DNA from: Flavobacteriia bacterium
GTDB taxonomy: Bacteria; Bacteroidota; Bacteroidia; Flavobacteriales; Flavobacteriaceae
Assembly (NCBI GenBank): GCA_030626085.1
Contig: DAOUPQ010000091.1
Location: 1-7,435, forward strand
DNA: 7,435 nt
Direction of reading: 5' to 3'
Shown piece after piece: positions 6,495 to 7,435 of the stretch (the stretch's first letter is position 1; each line of letters opens with the position of its first letter). Below the pieces are notes generated by a model. That model was not told where the DNA came from, made no database searches, and saw nothing but the letters and a program-made list of their open reading frames with translations. The position numbers were made by a program, and so were the translations under genes.

Positions 6495-7042
6495 TGCGTA
6501 TTATTTCGGGAAAATATAAAAGCAAACGCATTAATGCACCAAATAATTTACCAGTTCGCCCTACTACAGATATGGCTAAAGAAGCTTTATTCAATATTTT
6601 GAATAATTATTATTATTTTGACCAAATATCCGTTTTAGACCTATTTGCAGGAATTGGAAGTATAAGTTTTGAATTTGCTTCTCGTGGTACACAAAAGATC
6701 ATAACTGTTGATAAACATCAAGGTTGTATAAAATTTATTCATGAAATAAATAAGGAGCTCAATTCTAATCTTATTATTATTAAAAGTAATGTTTATACCT
6801 TTTTAGAACGAACCAATCAAAAGTTTGATGTAATCTTTGCTGATCCTCCTTATGATTTTTCCGATGAAAAATTTCAGAGAATAGTGGATTTGGTTTTTGA
6901 AAAGAAATTATTAAATACCAAGGGCATGCTAATAGTTGAACATTCAAATAATACCGACTTATCTCAAAATCCTAGTTTTACACAGAAAAAAAAATATGGA
7001 AGTAATTTATTTAGTTTCTTTGAACAATCTGAGGATCTTTAA
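6494..7042 (+). CDS. rsmD: 16S rRNA (guanine(966)-N2)-methyltransferase RsmD
   Basis: RsmD uses S-adenosylmethionine to methylate N2 of G966 in 16S rRNA during 30S assembly in the cytoplasm. The 182-residue product has the normal family length and motif order: N-terminal MRIISGKYK, the RPTTDMAKEALFNIL block (22-36), the SAM-binding motif LDLFAGIGS (48-56), an acidic residue in the following strand (TVDK, Asp73), and the catalytic motif DPPY (117-120). The start ATG overlaps the DUF3822 stop in TAATG, so it is translated by coupling with the upstream gene. No separate promoter is visible, so its expression probably depends on transcription passing the hairpin at 5711-5747. An AT-only palindrome follows the stop directly. 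Confidence 0.95.
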   Translation: MRIISGKYKSKRINAPNNLPVRPTTDMAKEALFNILNNYYYFDQISVLDLFAGIGSISFEFASRGTQKIITVDKHQGCIKFIHEINKELNSNLIIIKSNVYTFLERTNQKFDVIFADPPYDFSDEKFQRIVDLVFEKKLLNTKGMLIVEHSNNTDLSQNPSFTQKKKYGSNLFSFFEQSEDL

Positions 7043-7058
7043 TTAATAATATTATTAA
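7043..7058. terminator. AT-only palindrome after rsmD
   Basis: TTAATAATATTATTAA is a perfect 16-base palindrome beginning one base after the rsmD stop codon. Its position suits a transcript end, but it has no G-C pairs and is followed by CCGATC instead of a T-tract, so termination here is only a weak possibility. Confidence 0.25.
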
Positions 7059-7095
7059 CCGATCAACCCTATAAAGGAATTGACAAAATAAAAAC

Positions 7096-7123
7096 CCGAA
7101 GCTAAAAATCCAAAGCTAAAAAC
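7096..7123. repeat. Two copies of a 14-base tandem repeat
   Basis: CCGAAGCTAAAAAT (7096-7109) is followed directly by CCAAAGCTAAAAAC (7110-7123), with 12 of 14 bases equal. It lies six bases before the ATG of the truncated gene at 7130. It may be a slippage product or part of a leader; no known element is recognised. Confidence 0.5.
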
Positions 7124-7129
7124 CATTCA

Positions 7130-7351
7130 ATGGCACTCGACGAATATTTATATGGTAAAATAGCTGGATTTTTTACAAAGCGCAAGAAAGAAACACTTGA
7201 AACTCACATCAAAACTGTCAAACTTATCGATATAAAACCACGCCTAAGTATATTTTCAAGAGCAATTACGGGAAATCCTATTGATATTTATCCGGCAAAA
7301 CGTGAAGGTGGTAACAAATACATTTTCTGCTTTTATTCTATTGAGCATTAA
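7130..7351 (+). pseudogene. Truncated N-terminal fragment, possibly of a VWA/NorD-like protein
   Basis: The open frame codes for 73 residues, but only about the first 61 look like a natural protein. The segment VKLIDIKPRLSIFSRAITGNPIDIYPAKREGG (30-61) reminds me of the N-terminal region of Bacteroidetes VWA-domain proteins related to NorD/CobT, in which a '(L)xxIARALTGxPIEIxPAEREGG' stretch is followed by more sequence and a C-terminal VWA domain. This comes from memory and is tentative. After Gly61 the frame enters DNA that, on the other strand, encodes a transposase; the last 12 residues are therefore foreign and the gene is broken. There is an 87-base gap from rsmD and no clear promoter; an ATG at 7130 follows a short tandem repeat. 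It could still be a small unknown protein, but the junction argues for a remnant. Confidence 0.55.
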
Positions 7352-7435
7352 TTCAAAATCAAAATAGGCTCTATCCTCAACAATAATGGTATCTTTAGGG
7401 TAAATCAATTGTTTTAAGCCATACCTGTCATGAAC
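7310..7435 (-). mobile_element. IS4-type transposase fragment, cut at its 3' side and by the window edge
   Basis: Reading leftward from the last base, an uninterrupted frame begins VHDRYGLKQLIYPKDT and continues through IIVEDRAYFDFELML to NRIKAENVFVT. The '(I/V)xDRxYxDF' block is the region around the second catalytic Asp of DDE transposases of the IS4 group (DDE_Tnp_1). I recognise the wording as typical of Bacteroidetes IS4-family elements. After codon 42 (ending at 7310) family-like sequence stops; the frame runs on through the neighbouring gene to a TGA at 7256-7258. The region with the third catalytic residue (Glu) and the element's end with its terminal repeat are therefore absent. The N-terminal part lies off the window and cannot be judged. 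This is a decayed or recombined copy that cannot be active from what is seen. Confidence 0.75.

Noticed and set aside
7080..7085. TTGACA as a sigma-70 -35 box before the fragment at 7130
   Set aside because: No -10-like or TAnnTTTG element follows at a usable distance, and this phylum does not rely on TTGACA promoters.
7313..7351. Last 12 residues of the 7130 frame as a natural C-terminus
   Set aside because: The opposite strand encodes continuous transposase sequence here, so these codons are an out-of-context reading of the mobile-element fragment.

Overview
The window is very AT-rich and looks like a chromosomal segment of a Bacteroidetes, most likely a flavobacterium. The reasons are the low GC content, promoters of the TTG / TAnnTTTG type instead of sigma-70 boxes, A-rich leaders without clear Shine-Dalgarno sites, and the order membrane protein - DUF3822 protein - rsmD, a family and arrangement I associate with this phylum. 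I cannot name the genus.

Layout from left to right. (1) The 3' part of miaA (tRNA A37 dimethylallyltransferase) is cut by the left edge. It is followed 39 bases later by a gene for a prokaryotic glutamate-receptor-like potassium channel, in which a periplasmic amino-acid-binding domain is split around a TVGYGD pore. (2) Facing it is a minus-strand pair: a RecD-like superfamily 1 helicase, and a lipoprotein S13 D-Ala-D-Ala carboxypeptidase (PBP4/DacB type) whose start overlaps the end of the helicase gene. The two converging units meet in a 16-base perfect palindrome that contains both stop codons. (3) A 237-base, extremely AT-rich divergent region carries a textbook Bacteroidetes promoter for the rightward unit, a candidate -7 element for the leftward unit, and an inverted repeat. 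(4) The rightward unit encodes a two-helix membrane protein of unknown function, a DUF3822 protein and RsmD (16S rRNA G966 methyltransferase). All three overlap or touch. A strong intrinsic-terminator-like hairpin lies inside the first codons of the DUF3822 gene. (5) After rsmD the sequence is scarred. A short N-terminal fragment, possibly of a von Willebrand/NorD-like protein, runs straight into a minus-strand fragment of an IS4-type transposase that leaves the window on the right.

Most of the content is housekeeping: tRNA and rRNA modification, DNA metabolism and peptidoglycan maintenance. I see no CRISPR array, tRNA, rRNA or obvious defence system, and no multigene system I would call new. 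The points most worth a second look are the terminator embedded in the DUF3822 coding sequence, the iGluR-like channel with a near-canonical gating motif, the palindrome shared by two stop codons, and the gene/transposase junction near 7307-7312.
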